39,665 nt of DNA from an uncultured Schlesneria sp. (GTDB lineage: Bacteria > Planctomycetota > Planctomycetia > Planctomycetales > Planctomycetaceae): the NCBI GenBank assembly GCA_903840265.1, contig CAIMFH010000126.1, forward strand, positions 1-39,665, in the 5' to 3' direction. Under the pieces are notes generated by a model. That model was not told the DNA's origin, did not search any database, and saw nothing but the letters and a program-made list of their open reading frames with translations. The position numbers and the translations under genes are program-made. Below are positions 16,811-25,819 of this stretch, one piece after another. How positions within the stretch are numbered: the stretch's first letter is position 1; each line of letters begins with the position of its first letter.

Positions 16811-18242
16811 CGCTTTCGTCACTCACCGCGATCCCTATTAGGTCGTAGTCGCGACGCTCGACAATCTCGACGGGGACGAACATCCCCGGTTGCAGGTCTT
16901 CGCCGCTGACAAAAACTTCGCCGTCGATTTCAGGGGCGTCCATGTAACCACGACCACGCCACAAGCCCTCTTCCACCTGATCATCGATCAAGACATCGAT
17001 TTCGCTGCCGACAAGCGTATCACCGTAGTCGAAGGCAATTTGCTGCTGCAGAGCCATCATTTCGTCGCGGCGAGCGTTCTTGACCTCTTCAGGGAGATGA
17101 CCATCCAGCTTCGCGGCTGGAGTATCCGGCTCAAGCGAATAGGGGAAGACGCCCATGCGTTCGAACTGCGCTTCCTCGACGAACTGCTTCAGCTCCGCAA
17201 ATTGAGCATCCGTCTCACCCGGGAAGCCGACGACAAAGGTCGTTCGCATCACGAGGTTGTCGATGCGACTACGCAATTTGCGGACAAGTTCTTCTGTCTG
17301 CACGCGATTCACGCGACGTTGCATGCGTCGCAGCATGGTGTCGTTGATGTGCTGCAGCGGCATATCCAGATACGGCACGATTTTGTCTGACGCGGCAATC
17401 GTGTCGATCAATTCGTCGGTGAAGTTGACCGGATACAGGTACATCAAGCGAACCCAGTCGATTCCATCAACCTTATCCAGTTCGCGTAGTAACTGAACCA
17501 GTCGCACTTCGCCGTACAGATCCAATCCGTAGTAAGTGGTGTCTTGAGCGACGATGTTCAGTTCACGGACGCCATCTTTCGCAAGTTCCCTGGCCTCGGC
17601 AATCACCATTTCGATCGGCTTGGTGATGTGCTTGCCGCGCATCTTGGGAATCGAGCAGAAGGTGCAGGTGCGGTCGCAGCCTTCACTGATCTTCAAGTAG
17701 GCATAGTGTTCTGGAGTGAGTCGCAGACGAGCACGATCATCCATCGCCTTCAGTGGTGCTGGGCGGAACAGCTCTCGATACTCTCTCGATCCGCCCATCA
17801 GGCGATCAGCAACAAGGTTGATCTCGTCACGGCCAAACACGCCAACGATATGGTCGATATCGGGCATTTCTTCGAGGAGAGCCGGTCCCAATCGCTCTGG
17901 CAAGCAACCGGCGACAATGACCCCCTTGGTTTTACCGGACTTCTTCAGATCCAGCATCTCGCGGATCACGGCTTTGGATTCGGCGCGCGAGCTTTCAATG
18001 AACCCGCAAGTATTGACGATGACGAAGTCCGCCCCGGCCGGATCGGAGACCAGTGCGTACCCGTCGAGTGCCAGCGTCCCCAGCATCTTCTCGCTGTCGA
18101 CCAGATTCTTAGGGCATCCGAGCGTCACAAACGCGTAAGTGATCGCCCCCTTTGGTCCCACTTTGGGGATGATCGGATTATCTGCCCGTTCGGGTAGATC
18201 TGGCAGGATTTGCAATTGCGGAAAAGTCACGTGAAACCTCAA
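16803..18242 (-). CDS. rimO: Ribosomal protein uS12 methylthiotransferase
   Basis: Radical-SAM enzyme that adds a methylthio group to the conserved Asp of ribosomal protein S12. 479 residues. The N-terminal UPF0004 domain has cluster cysteines Cys43 (TLGCPKN), Cys79 (NTCGFI) and Cys113 (AGCLPER). The radical-SAM motif CDRTCTFC gives Cys189, Cys193, Cys196. GIDWVRLMYLYPVNFTDELI and YLDMPLQHIND are RimO-type, separating it from MiaB. A C-terminal TRAM domain ends the protein. About 30 residues precede the first conserved strand (AITYAFVTLGC), slightly longer than usual, so the start could be further in. Overlaps pgsA by a few bases. Confidence 0.96.
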   Translation of the reverse strand: MRFHVTFPQLQILPDLPERADNPIIPKVGPKGAITYAFVTLGCPKNLVDSEKMLGTLALDGYALVSDPAGADFVIVNTCGFIESSRAESKAVIREMLDLKKSGKTKGVIVAGCLPERLGPALLEEMPDIDHIVGVFGRDEINLVADRLMGGSREYRELFRPAPLKAMDDRARLRLTPEHYAYLKISEGCDRTCTFCSIPKMRGKHITKPIEMVIAEARELAKDGVRELNIVAQDTTYYGLDLYGEVRLVQLLRELDKVDGIDWVRLMYLYPVNFTDELIDTIAASDKIVPYLDMPLQHINDTMLRRMQRRVNRVQTEELVRKLRSRIDNLVMRTTFVVGFPGETDAQFAELKQFVEEAQFERMGVFPYSLEPDTPAAKLDGHLPEEVKNARRDEMMALQQQIAFDYGDTLVGSEIDVLIDDQVEEGLWRGRGYMDAPEIDGEVFVSGEDLQPGMFVPVEIVERRDYDLIGIAVSDESDE

Positions 18243-18444
18243 AACGAACAGGGAACGACGCCAATCAGTCTACGGGATTCGAGCACGAAAACCAAACGGT
18301 AAGTCCTCTCCTGAAGGTACTTACCTCCAATTCCGCCTCGCTTGTGGCAACGACGGCAAATTGTTTACCGAGACCCATTGGCTGCAAACATCAACCGATT
18401 TGACTAGGATCTTCTGCCTGCACTTAACCGAAAGGGGCTTCACC

Positions 18445-19431
18445 ATGGGTCTTACATCTAAAACAGCGGTCGATTTTGGTCGCCGCACGTTTCTGCAGTC
18501 CGTCGCTGCTGGTGCCGCGGCGCTCCAGATCAGCCCAAGCATCTTCGCAGAGGATAAGTCCGTGACCGACCAACTGCCGATCATCGATACTCATCAGCAC
18601 CTGTGGGATCTCTCCAAATTCACTCTGCCCTGGCATGCGACGGAAGAAGTGCCGCCTCTGAAACGCAGTTTTGTGATGTCGGATTACCTGGAGGCGACGA
18701 AGGGGCTGAACGTCGTCAAGACGGTCTACATGGAAGTTGACGTGGCTCCCGAGCAGCAAGTCGCTGAGACGGACTATGTCACGGATCTATGCCAGCGTGG
18801 TGACAACCCGATGAAGGCGGCTGTCGTGTCGGGCAGGCCGGGCACTGCGGGGTTCGAGCCTTATGTTCGCAAGCTGGCCGCGAACAAATACATCAAAGGA
18901 ATCCGACAGGTGCTGCATGGGTCCTCGACACCGGCCGGATTCTGCCTGCAGCCAAAGTTCGTCGAAAGCATCCAACTGCTGGGTGATCTGGGTCTGAGCT
19001 TCGATCTTTGCCTGCGATCGGGCGATGTGATTGACGCCGTCAAACTTGTCGATCAGTGTCCGAAGACGCGTTTCATCATCGATCATTGCGGCAACATGAG
19101 CGTCACATCGACAGACAAGGACGCGCGAGCGAAATGGCTCGACGGAATGCAGCAGATGGCGGCTCGAAAGAATACGGTCTGCAAGATCTCGGGAATCATC
19201 GTCACTGCGAACAAGGACTGGAAGCCGGACGACCTGGCTCCGAACATCAATGATACGATGGACACCTTCGGCGAAGATCGCATCATGTTCGCGGGGGACT
19301 GGCCGGTCTGCACATTGAAGGCGTCATTCGCGCAGTGGGTCGGGGCTTTGAAAACGATCGTGAAGGATCGGCCGATTGCCTTCCAGAAGAAATTGTTCCA
19401 TGACAACGCGGCCAAATTCTATGGAATCTGA
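18445..19431 (+). CDS. Tat-exported amidohydrolase (amidohydrolase_2, COG3618-like)
   Basis: About 328 residues. A twin-arginine signal is clear: GRRTFLQSVAAGAAALQI, cleaved near the IFAED segment. The mature part begins with PIIDTHQHLWD, the HxH metal-binding motif of the amidohydrolase superfamily, and later has RFIIDHCGN and MFAGDWPVC, as expected for amidohydrolase_2 barrels related to L-fuconolactonase. Substrate cannot be told from the sequence; lactones of sugars are a family guess. ATG at 18445 is chosen because AAAGGGG precedes it and the Tat signal starts just after; the frame is open upstream to 18361, but that extension would bury the signal. It is divergent from rimO and converges on the next gene with only 12 bases between stops. 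Confidence 0.86.
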   Translation: MGLTSKTAVDFGRRTFLQSVAAGAAALQISPSIFAEDKSVTDQLPIIDTHQHLWDLSKFTLPWHATEEVPPLKRSFVMSDYLEATKGLNVVKTVYMEVDVAPEQQVAETDYVTDLCQRGDNPMKAAVVSGRPGTAGFEPYVRKLAANKYIKGIRQVLHGSSTPAGFCLQPKFVESIQLLGDLGLSFDLCLRSGDVIDAVKLVDQCPKTRFIIDHCGNMSVTSTDKDARAKWLDGMQQMAARKNTVCKISGIIVTANKDWKPDDLAPNINDTMDTFGEDRIMFAGDWPVCTLKASFAQWVGALKTIVKDRPIAFQKKLFHDNAAKFYGI

Positions 19432-19443
19432 GTCCCGTGAACC

Positions 19444-20811
19444 TTAGGCTGCGCGAAGACGGATCACCGGCTTCGGAGGCCGGATGATCAATTTTGTTTT
19501 GGCGCTTTGGGGATCAACCTCCAGGTTGCTGACGCCGACGACTTCGAATCGAACGTGGTGATCCATTCTTTTTCGCTTTAACCAGTCTTGAATGCCAAGC
19601 TTCGTATCTCGCAGTATTTTCGCTCGATCAAAGGCAGGCGTCTCCGGTGGAATCAAGATGCGAAACAAGAGGTCGGTGGAACTGGTGACGACAAGTTGCA
19701 GTCCTGGTACCTGCGGAATGGGTAGATAGAGAATTGAAAGCGGCCCAATGGGTTCCAAATCGCCATCGTTGTTGGTCAAATCAAACGATTCCTCCCTCCG
19801 TCCGGCGACCCCTTTGATCCAACGAAACGGAGCATCCTGCTGCTGCGACTCGCAAGTCTGCAGGAGATCATTCATTTGATATCGAATCAGCGGAATCGTT
19901 CGATTGAACAGGTTCGTCACCAGGCAATGATCCGCGAACGGTTCCAGCAGATTATCTTCTTCGTACAGCATCATTCCGTCCGCGGAAGATCCACCTGCGA
20001 CTAAAAGTGTCTCGCTGGAACAGTAGAGATCGACCACCTTCGCGCGATACGTCTCCTCCAGCAATTGCCTGAGTGATGGTCGCAAGGGTTCGCCCGAACT
20101 GACGACATACTGAGGGCGAATTGTTAGTCGCCCAAGAATTGCCTGCTGTGCCAGGGCGGCATGCAGATTCGCATAGGCAGATAGTATTTGCGGCTGAAAT
20201 TCGTTCAGGCTCTCCACCATAGATTCGACCGGCAGGTTATGGTCGAGGACGCGGCAATTCATGAACAGACGGTTCAGGCCGCGTCGTCCGGTCAAGGCGA
20301 GACTGACACCCGCGAAGTGCCCCGCTGTGGCACCCACGAAGGCCAGCCGCCGTCGCCATTGCAATCCTGGTGTCTGCCGCATCTGCAGACTGCACCCACG
20401 AATCCATTCGCGAACGGAGAAGGCCATATGGGCGGGCGGGCCGGATGTCCCCGATGACCGAATCACATAGAACTTGCCATCCAGCAATTGTGTCGGATCA
20501 GGATTCGCGGCGATGAACTGCGCGATGCGATTTGCCTTCACCGCCGGAACGGTGCAAATCCGGTCGAAGTTCTCGGTCAAATCCTGCTTTGTCAGCGGGG
20601 GAATGTCCGCCAGCTGAACGGTCTTCGGATCCAACCCGTGTCGGGCGAAGAGAGCTTGATAATAAGGGGATCGCTGCGCCGCAAACGTGACGAGTTGACT
20701 AAAGCGTCGAGACTGCTGCTGCTCGAGCATGTCTCGCGTCCAGCGCAGGGACCGTCGTCGGAAGCGGAAGTCGCTTAACCATGCGACCGCTTCGGAAATT
20801 GATTCCAGCAA
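19444..20811 (-). CDS. PaaK/CapK-like adenylate-forming enzyme
   Basis: 455 residues. Matches the phenylacetate-CoA-ligase-like family: N-terminal helices with QRSPYYQALFARHGLDP and IPPLTKQDLTENF, the phosphate-loop motif RSSGTSGPPA, QPQILSAYANLHAALAQ, VVSSGEPLRPSLRQLLEE, VVDLYCSSETL, and IPLIRYQMNDLL near the C-terminus. These proteins activate an acyl group with ATP. In PaaK the product is a CoA thioester, while CapK-like members act in polysaccharide or natural-product pathways. No CoA-pathway or polysaccharide genes are adjacent, so the substrate is unknown. The start at 20811 is plausible but not decided by a clear ribosome site. The divergent gene upstream is 319 bases away. Confidence 0.82.
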   Translation of the reverse strand: MLESISEAVAWLSDFRFRRRSLRWTRDMLEQQQSRRFSQLVTFAAQRSPYYQALFARHGLDPKTVQLADIPPLTKQDLTENFDRICTVPAVKANRIAQFIAANPDPTQLLDGKFYVIRSSGTSGPPAHMAFSVREWIRGCSLQMRQTPGLQWRRRLAFVGATAGHFAGVSLALTGRRGLNRLFMNCRVLDHNLPVESMVESLNEFQPQILSAYANLHAALAQQAILGRLTIRPQYVVSSGEPLRPSLRQLLEETYRAKVVDLYCSSETLLVAGGSSADGMMLYEEDNLLEPFADHCLVTNLFNRTIPLIRYQMNDLLQTCESQQQDAPFRWIKGVAGRREESFDLTNNDGDLEPIGPLSILYLPIPQVPGLQLVVTSSTDLLFRILIPPETPAFDRAKILRDTKLGIQDWLKRKRMDHHVRFEVVGVSNLEVDPQSAKTKLIIRPPKPVIRLRAA

Positions 20812-21130
20812 CGCTCCCCCTCCCTGGTGGATCTGCGATACGGTCGAATCACCGCCAATCCGTGGCCCATTTGTCTGAATTGATCGGCCTAAGAATGACC
20901 AGAGGTGCGAAGTTTCCGCTAATCCGCTTTATTCGTCAGGGTTTGACAGCGGATTTTGGACGGCGAGGCGAATTTCTTGATTGCCCGTAATCTTTTCGAA
21001 TCGGGCCGTTAAGAAAGGCCAGGAGTGTCATGCGATGTCGCTGGCTCCGAAGGTTACCTGAGGTTCGTCAGGCCGCTAGAATTTGCGGTGGATGTCAGCC
21101 TGTTTTGATCTCTAACGTGAAGATGAACCG
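20812..21130. other. Divergent promoter region, no gene
   Basis: 319 bases between divergent genes. I see only weak promoter-like strings (TTGACA near 20942 without a good -10 partner; TAGAAT near 21077). No hairpin or coding stretch stands out. Confidence 0.45.
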
Positions 21131-21676
21131 ATGCCTTCGCTCCGCATGTCTATCTTAGTTGGTGCCCTTTTTATCTGTGCGATCGGCCACGGGGCCGACG
21201 AACGGCAGCCGGTTGCACCGCCTCTGGTGACAAAGGACCGCGTGCAATTAAATCTGGCGGGTGCAGAACTGGTGCTGTCGGCCGCGAAGCAGAAGGCTGT
21301 GGCGATGGGTTGGAAGATGAATCTGGCCGTGGTCGACGACGGAGGCCATTTGCTGGCCTTTGCTCGCATGGACGGGGCTCGTCCCGCGAGTGCCACGACC
21401 GCATTGACGAAGGCTGTCTCTGCCGCAACATTCCGACAAGAGAGTGGAGCTTTACCGCTGAATGGGGAGCCAGATTTGCTGCTGAACCTCAGCCTGCAAC
21501 ATGCCTCCTCGATCAGCGGCGGTAAAATTACCAGTCTAAAAGGTGGCATTCCGATTGTAATCGACGGCCAAATTGTCGGCGCGATTGGGATCGGTGGGGG
21601 GACGGGCGACCAAGATGCTGAAGCGGCCAAAGCGGGAGTTCAGGCTTTGATCGCTGAACTCGCTAAGGCAAAGTGA
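21131..21676 (+). CDS. Secreted GlcG/HbpS-like (DUF336) protein
   Basis: 181 residues. A signal peptide (MSILVGALFICAIGHGADE) precedes a GlcG/HbpS-type domain: LAGAELVLSAAKQKAVAMGW, NLAVVDDGGHLLAFARMDGA, ALTKAVSAATF, GGIPIVIDGQIVGAIGIGGG and DAEAAKAGVQAL. Family knowledge: HbpS in Streptomyces binds heme outside the cell; GlcG is linked to glycolate use but its function is unsettled. The exported location here fits a ligand-binding role. ATG at 21131 is in frame with the signal. A hairpin follows directly after the stop. Confidence 0.9.
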   Translation: MPSLRMSILVGALFICAIGHGADERQPVAPPLVTKDRVQLNLAGAELVLSAAKQKAVAMGWKMNLAVVDDGGHLLAFARMDGARPASATTALTKAVSAATFRQESGALPLNGEPDLLLNLSLQHASSISGGKITSLKGGIPIVIDGQIVGAIGIGGGTGDQDAEAAKAGVQALIAELAKAK

Positions 21677-21716
21677 CGAGTTCGCTCGCTATCAGTTAAT
21701 GCAGCGAGCGAATTCG
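21677..21716. terminator. Strong hairpin between convergent genes
   Basis: The 14-base arms at 21677-21690 and 21703-21716 pair with a single G-T wobble around a 12-base loop, starting right after the GlcG-like stop. It sits between converging genes (the next minus-strand stop is at 21756) and could end both transcripts, although neither strand shows a long T tract. Confidence 0.5.
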
Positions 21717-21755
21717 CCAAAGATGCGACTTTGTAAAAGAAGAGCTCTGGCGGGC

Positions 21756-22254
21756 TCACCCTTTGAGCTCGATGACAAACTCGTTCTTGCCAGATGCGGT
21801 GATTTCTTCCGCGAGTTGCGAAGTTGCAGGGTCGCCATATCGAGCCGGAACCCCGAGCTTTGGCGCTGGCGGTTCCGGCGGCGGACCGCCAGCCCGAATT
21901 TGCGCTTCCATTTCCGCAAAGGTTGTCGGTTCTTTATTGGTTGGTGCTACCGTCGATTTACGAATCGTGACTCGATACTTACCGGCCGGGACTCCTCGTT
22001 TACCCGGTGGGACATTCAACTGAAACTCCCCTGTGTCGTCAGTCATCGCGACAGCGGTTGCTTGCCCGTCTTCGCGACTGAACGCGACGACAGCGCCATC
22101 AACAGGAGCCCCCCTCGAGGAGAACCTTGCCGGTGGCTTGGTAGCGTGGAGTCTTGTCCGCAGTGCCGCCGCCACAACCAACCGCGAGTGCAATTCCCAA
22201 TATCGAAGCGGCACAACATGTGATGCGATAAAATTTGAGTGAAGCTTTCCTCAT
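21756..22254 (-). pseudogene. Frameshifted lipoprotein with carboxypeptidase-regulatory-like domain
   Basis: Two minus-strand frames join into one protein. The first part, from ATG at 22254 (AAGGAAG upstream), encodes a lipoprotein signal (SILGIALAVGCGGG) and RYQATGKVLLEG, then runs into GSC and a stop. The second part continues as APVDGAVVAFSREDGQAT, DDTGEFQLNVPPGKRGVPAG and ends FVIELKG. The join is a run of six C (22109-22114 on the plus strand); five would restore one reading frame of about 165 residues. This is the small lipoprotein usually found just downstream of DUF1559 genes in planctomycetes. The break may be a sequencing error, a real mutation, or a slippage site. Confidence 0.85.
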
Positions 22255-22267
22255 GAAAACATCTTCC

Positions 22268-23317
22268 TTAGAACTCGCCAAGAGTTTCAGAGCCAGATTT
22301 CGTGCCCAACGCTCCCCAGACACCGTACGGACTGGCGCCCGTGGAAACCGCCACCGCCAGATTTCCTGTACTGATATTGCTCGAGATAAACCGTACAGCT
22401 CCATCGGCCATCAGCGCATGCACGCCACCCGTATGATGGCTGGTCGCACTGATATATGAGTCGGCCACATAGTTCGAACTGTTCGTGCAAGAAGCGGAAT
22501 TCGGTCCCAACGCTGTCGTAAAACCCGCGCAATGCGGGGATCCATCAGACCACATCGACGGCACGTCAGCCCCGCGAACAATCCCGGTGCCGGACGGATA
22601 ATTGAGACCCGTATTGAGGGCCAGGCAGGCTGCTGGAGTACTGACGTCGACTGGTCCCGCAACACCCCAGAGAATGCGAGTTGTATCACCAAAATTCTTG
22701 TTGGCCCGCTCGCTCATGGCGATCGTGTTGCTGGTTCCATCGGTGATGTCACGAATTTGAGATCGAGACGCTGGTCCAAAGACTCCGCGCGTGGAAGAAC
22801 CAGCCCAAGTGCCGGTCGCCGAGTCACCCAGACACAAACGATACGACTGGGTTCCAATATTCGTGTATTTCACATTGGAATTCGGATCAGAAGGACACAG
22901 GTATCCCGCGACTTGGACTTTCCATGGTGGGTAGACCGTATCCCACGAAAACGGAGCATCCATATAGCCCATCGGCGAATAAGTCGTCGCTCCAGATACG
23001 AGAGGTGACGAGAGCTGCTGGAAAAGAGGGGCTTGGTCGACGTAAGGCAGCATCGCCAAGTTGGCATGGTTGTTGTAAATCACGTTGCCGCCCGAATTCC
23101 ATTTCATAAATGGAAATGCCGAGTAAGTGTCGTGATAGTTGTGCAGTGCCAGCCCCAACTGCTTCAAATTGTTCTTGCATTGAGTGCGCCGCGCTGCTTC
23201 ACGGGCCTGCTGCACCGCAGGAAGTAATAGGGCGATCAATACGGCGATGATCGCAATCACCACGAGCAGTTCGATCAGGGTAAATCCCAATCGCCTTGAA
23301 GTCGACTTGTTTGCCAT
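22268..23317 (-). CDS. DUF1559-family pseudopilin-like protein
   Basis: 349 residues from ATG at 23317. The N-terminus has a type IV prepilin-like signal: a basic lead (NKSTSRRLG), then [20 protein letters not shown], with cleavage expected between Gly and Phe. [39 protein letters not shown] and the C-terminal [16 protein letters not shown] are DUF1559 hallmarks. The family is strongly expanded in planctomycetes and is thought to form surface or fibre-like structures after processing by a prepilin peptidase. The frame is open upstream to 23488, but that extension has no family content. The frameshifted lipoprotein gene starts 13 bases after its stop, so the two were likely one operon. Confidence 0.95.
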   Translation of the reverse strand: MANKSTSRRLGFTLIELLVVIAIIAVLIALLLPAVQQAREAARRTQCKNNLKQLGLALHNYHDTYSAFPFMKWNSGGNVIYNNHANLAMLPYVDQAPLFQQLSSPLVSGATTYSPMGYMDAPFSWDTVYPPWKVQVAGYLCPSDPNSNVKYTNIGTQSYRLCLGDSATGTWAGSSTRGVFGPASRSQIRDITDGTSNTIAMSERANKNFGDTTRILWGVAGPVDVSTPAACLALNTGLNYPSGTGIVRGADVPSMWSDGSPHCAGFTTALGPNSASCTNSSNYVADSYISATSHHTGGVHALMADGAVRFISSNISTGNLAVAVSTGASPYGVWGALGTKSGSETLGEF

Positions 23318-23699
23318 CGAGGTACCTGTCTCAAAACAAAGGAAGGTAATGACAACCTGGAAAACGAGATCGAGAGTGAGGTTTTGCAGTAGTTGTGAGG
23401 AAAGACGAGGTAGGTGGGATGACCAAAGACTGAGGTCAATGCGCAGTTCCGGGTCGCAAACGATGTGCCTGCTACCGTCACATCGCACGAGAGGGGGTTG
23501 TACTTCCCGAACGTGTTCGGAAATGCGAAGTGAATTGATTGATGGCGAGGCTGAGTTCTTCAGGCTGCCTTCAGAAGGGGCTGAAGTCTTGGCGGGATAG
23601 CCGTGTCGCCCCGCCTAATCGCGCGACGCAATTGCCCAATCGGTGATCGCGCCGATCCGCTTCACTTCACAGTTGCTCTTACTCAGGTCGACGTAAGAG
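23318..23699. other. Intergenic stretch upstream of DUF1559 gene
   Basis: 382 bases between two minus-strand genes with no supported gene. It holds an operator-like dyad CCGAAC GT GTTCGG at 23507-23520, about 190 bases upstream of the DUF1559 start, and a hairpin GGCGGG (23591-23596) / CCCGCC (23610-23615) about 85 bases past the HDOD-kinase stop that might end that transcript. Neither has independent support. Confidence 0.4.
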
Positions 23700-25571
23700 T
23701 CATCGCATCACGATTGTGGCCGAAATCGCGTCAGGAATATTCTTATCCAGTGCCCGACGTCGATTGGGCGTCGGGTGCGAAGCGTCATGCGGATTCCACG
23801 TCCCCGCGGAACGACATTGGTTGAGTTGTCGACAGAGTTCCTGAGGGTTGCCTGGCCTTCTGTCTGGAGACTTCTCAAGGCACTGAAGGATTATTGTTTC
23901 GAGGTCGGCTTCTACTGGCGATCCCAATTTCTCGGATGGAGTCTCTGGGATATCGAAGACCTGGCTTCGTAAGATGGCATTGACGTTCATCGCGGAAAAG
24001 ATCGTCTGCCCGGTGAGCAAATAATATCCGATCGCTCCCAGCGAGTAGAGATCGCCCCGCGCGTCCAATGTGTGGGGCGCGGTGATCGCTTCCGGCGACA
24101 TATAGCACGGCGTGCCACTGATCCCGCTTGCGGCCTTGTCGAAGACTGACGAATCGCTGATCACGGTCGCCACGCCGAAGTCGAGCACCTTGACGGTGTC
24201 GGGAATGCCGCCTCGATTGCAGATCATGATGTTTTCGGGCTTCAGATCGCGATGAATCAATCCGACGGCATGTGCTTCTTTCAATGAGGCGCACGCCTGG
24301 GTCAGGAAATGAATGACGCGACTGGCTGGCAAGGGACCATGAGTTCGGACGAGCTCCGCGAGCGTCACCCCTTCCAGGTACTCCATAGCGTAGTAAAACA
24401 ACCCTTCTGGTGTGACACCGTAGTCATACACGGCGACGGTGTGCGGGCTAGTCAACTGGCTGGTCAGTTGCACCTCTGATTCAAACATCGCCAGCGCTGC
24501 AGGGCTGATCGTCGAGGTCTGCAGGACTTTGATCGCCGCGCGGCGTTTCAGCATGCAGTGGCGGGCCAGGTAAATGACCCCCATCGCACCTTGACCAATC
24601 TGGCTTTCTAGAATGTAGCTGCCAACTTGACGCAGTTGCTGCACTCGATCGGCGCGCCGTTGTTCCAAGCTTTCTTCAGCCATACTCGCCAGTTGGTCGT
24701 GAAGACTGTTGGCATGCTTGTGGTAGAGATCAACGCCGAGCAACTCCTGATCGACCTCGCCAGCGACATCAAGGAAACTGAAGTCGGGCAGTTCATTCTG
24801 CAGGCCCAACAATGTTTCAAAGCTGGTGGCGGACTCCCACAGACCGCCCGGCAGGCAAGCTGTCGCCACGCTTGTTGCGACGGTGCTCTCGCGCAGTGCT
24901 GCGCTCGCCAAGACAGCGTCTTCTTCGTGATGCAACAGGACGCAGGCCACCAACTCGTCCGGAAATCCCCAATCGTGCATGACCAGCGCACCAACTTGAG
25001 CATGATTCCAACCGAAACGCCGATTCTCTTCTTGATACAGGTCCACACCCGGTTGCAGGGCTTCCACGTAATCGTCGTAGTAGGCTTCGGTCAACAGCGG
25101 CAGTAGAAAGTCTTGAAGCAGCCCCGCGAGGTAGGCGATTTCCACATCGATGCCCAACTGGCGGGCCATTTGCTGCGCGAAGAGCGCCTTCATTCGGTTC
25201 GTCTTCTGGAACTGTGCCGAATTGACGAGTCGTGAAAATACTGTCGACGATGCGGACTGCAGCGCCGTTGTTAGCACTAGCGTCTTGGTGCGGCGCGAAC
25301 CGAGCAGGTTGACAGCTTGCCTGACCGAAGTCACGGGCTGTCGCACCCCGACCGCAGTAGAGTTGACCTGGCGCAGCAATCCCGATGTCAAAGCCGCATC
25401 GACTTCAATAGGTGCGGCAAGTTCTTTGGGGCCGGCATCCGGATCCTTCGAGATCGCAGTGAACTCAATGACAGACTGTGGAATACAGGGAAGCTTGAAA
25501 TTGCGAGGCAGGTCCAGTTGCGGACGGACCGCGACCGCAGCATCGACTATTTCATTCCAGTAAGGGGGCAT
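23700..25571 (-). CDS. HDOD domain fused to Ser/Thr protein kinase
   Basis: 623 residues. Residues about 25-290 form an HDOD domain, a catalytically degenerate HD-like regulatory fold: FKLPCIPQSVIEFTAISKDP, AVNLLGSRRTKTLVLTTAL, IAYLAGLLQDFLLPLL, WNHAQVGALVMHDWGFP and LLHHEEDAV. Residues about 317-585 are a Hanks-type kinase: glycine loop GQGAMG near 325-330, AAIKVL for the ATP-binding Lys, HRDLKPEN near 440, DFG near 462, then SGTPCYMSPEA. The active-site motifs are all intact. No membrane helix is seen, so it is cytoplasmic. HDOD domains are linked to signalling and stress in bacteria; here one probably gates or positions the kinase. The C-terminal 35 residues are unordered. Confidence 0.92.
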   Translation of the reverse strand: MPPYWNEIVDAAVAVRPQLDLPRNFKLPCIPQSVIEFTAISKDPDAGPKELAAPIEVDAALTSGLLRQVNSTAVGVRQPVTSVRQAVNLLGSRRTKTLVLTTALQSASSTVFSRLVNSAQFQKTNRMKALFAQQMARQLGIDVEIAYLAGLLQDFLLPLLTEAYYDDYVEALQPGVDLYQEENRRFGWNHAQVGALVMHDWGFPDELVACVLLHHEEDAVLASAALRESTVATSVATACLPGGLWESATSFETLLGLQNELPDFSFLDVAGEVDQELLGVDLYHKHANSLHDQLASMAEESLEQRRADRVQQLRQVGSYILESQIGQGAMGVIYLARHCMLKRRAAIKVLQTSTISPAALAMFESEVQLTSQLTSPHTVAVYDYGVTPEGLFYYAMEYLEGVTLAELVRTHGPLPASRVIHFLTQACASLKEAHAVGLIHRDLKPENIMICNRGGIPDTVKVLDFGVATVISDSSVFDKAASGISGTPCYMSPEAITAPHTLDARGDLYSLGAIGYYLLTGQTIFSAMNVNAILRSQVFDIPETPSEKLGSPVEADLETIILQCLEKSPDRRPGNPQELCRQLNQCRSAGTWNPHDASHPTPNRRRALDKNIPDAISATIVMR

Positions 25572-25819
25572 GCTTGTTCCGAATCCTTGGCTCGAATCAC
25601 TTCGAATGTGCAGCTCTGGGGCGATGGGGCTGCTCTATGGATGAATATAACACGCGAACATCGGGTCGGAGCGAGCTTTGGTTACGTATCTACCACGTCT
25701 CATCCGTGCGGCAGAGCAAGAATAATCCGCGTTATCGGTACAGCCGGTTGTCCGATTGCCGATCCGCTGCCGTGACGAATTCACTTTGACGTACGGCCGT
25801 AAATCAAAGTCGCGACAAC

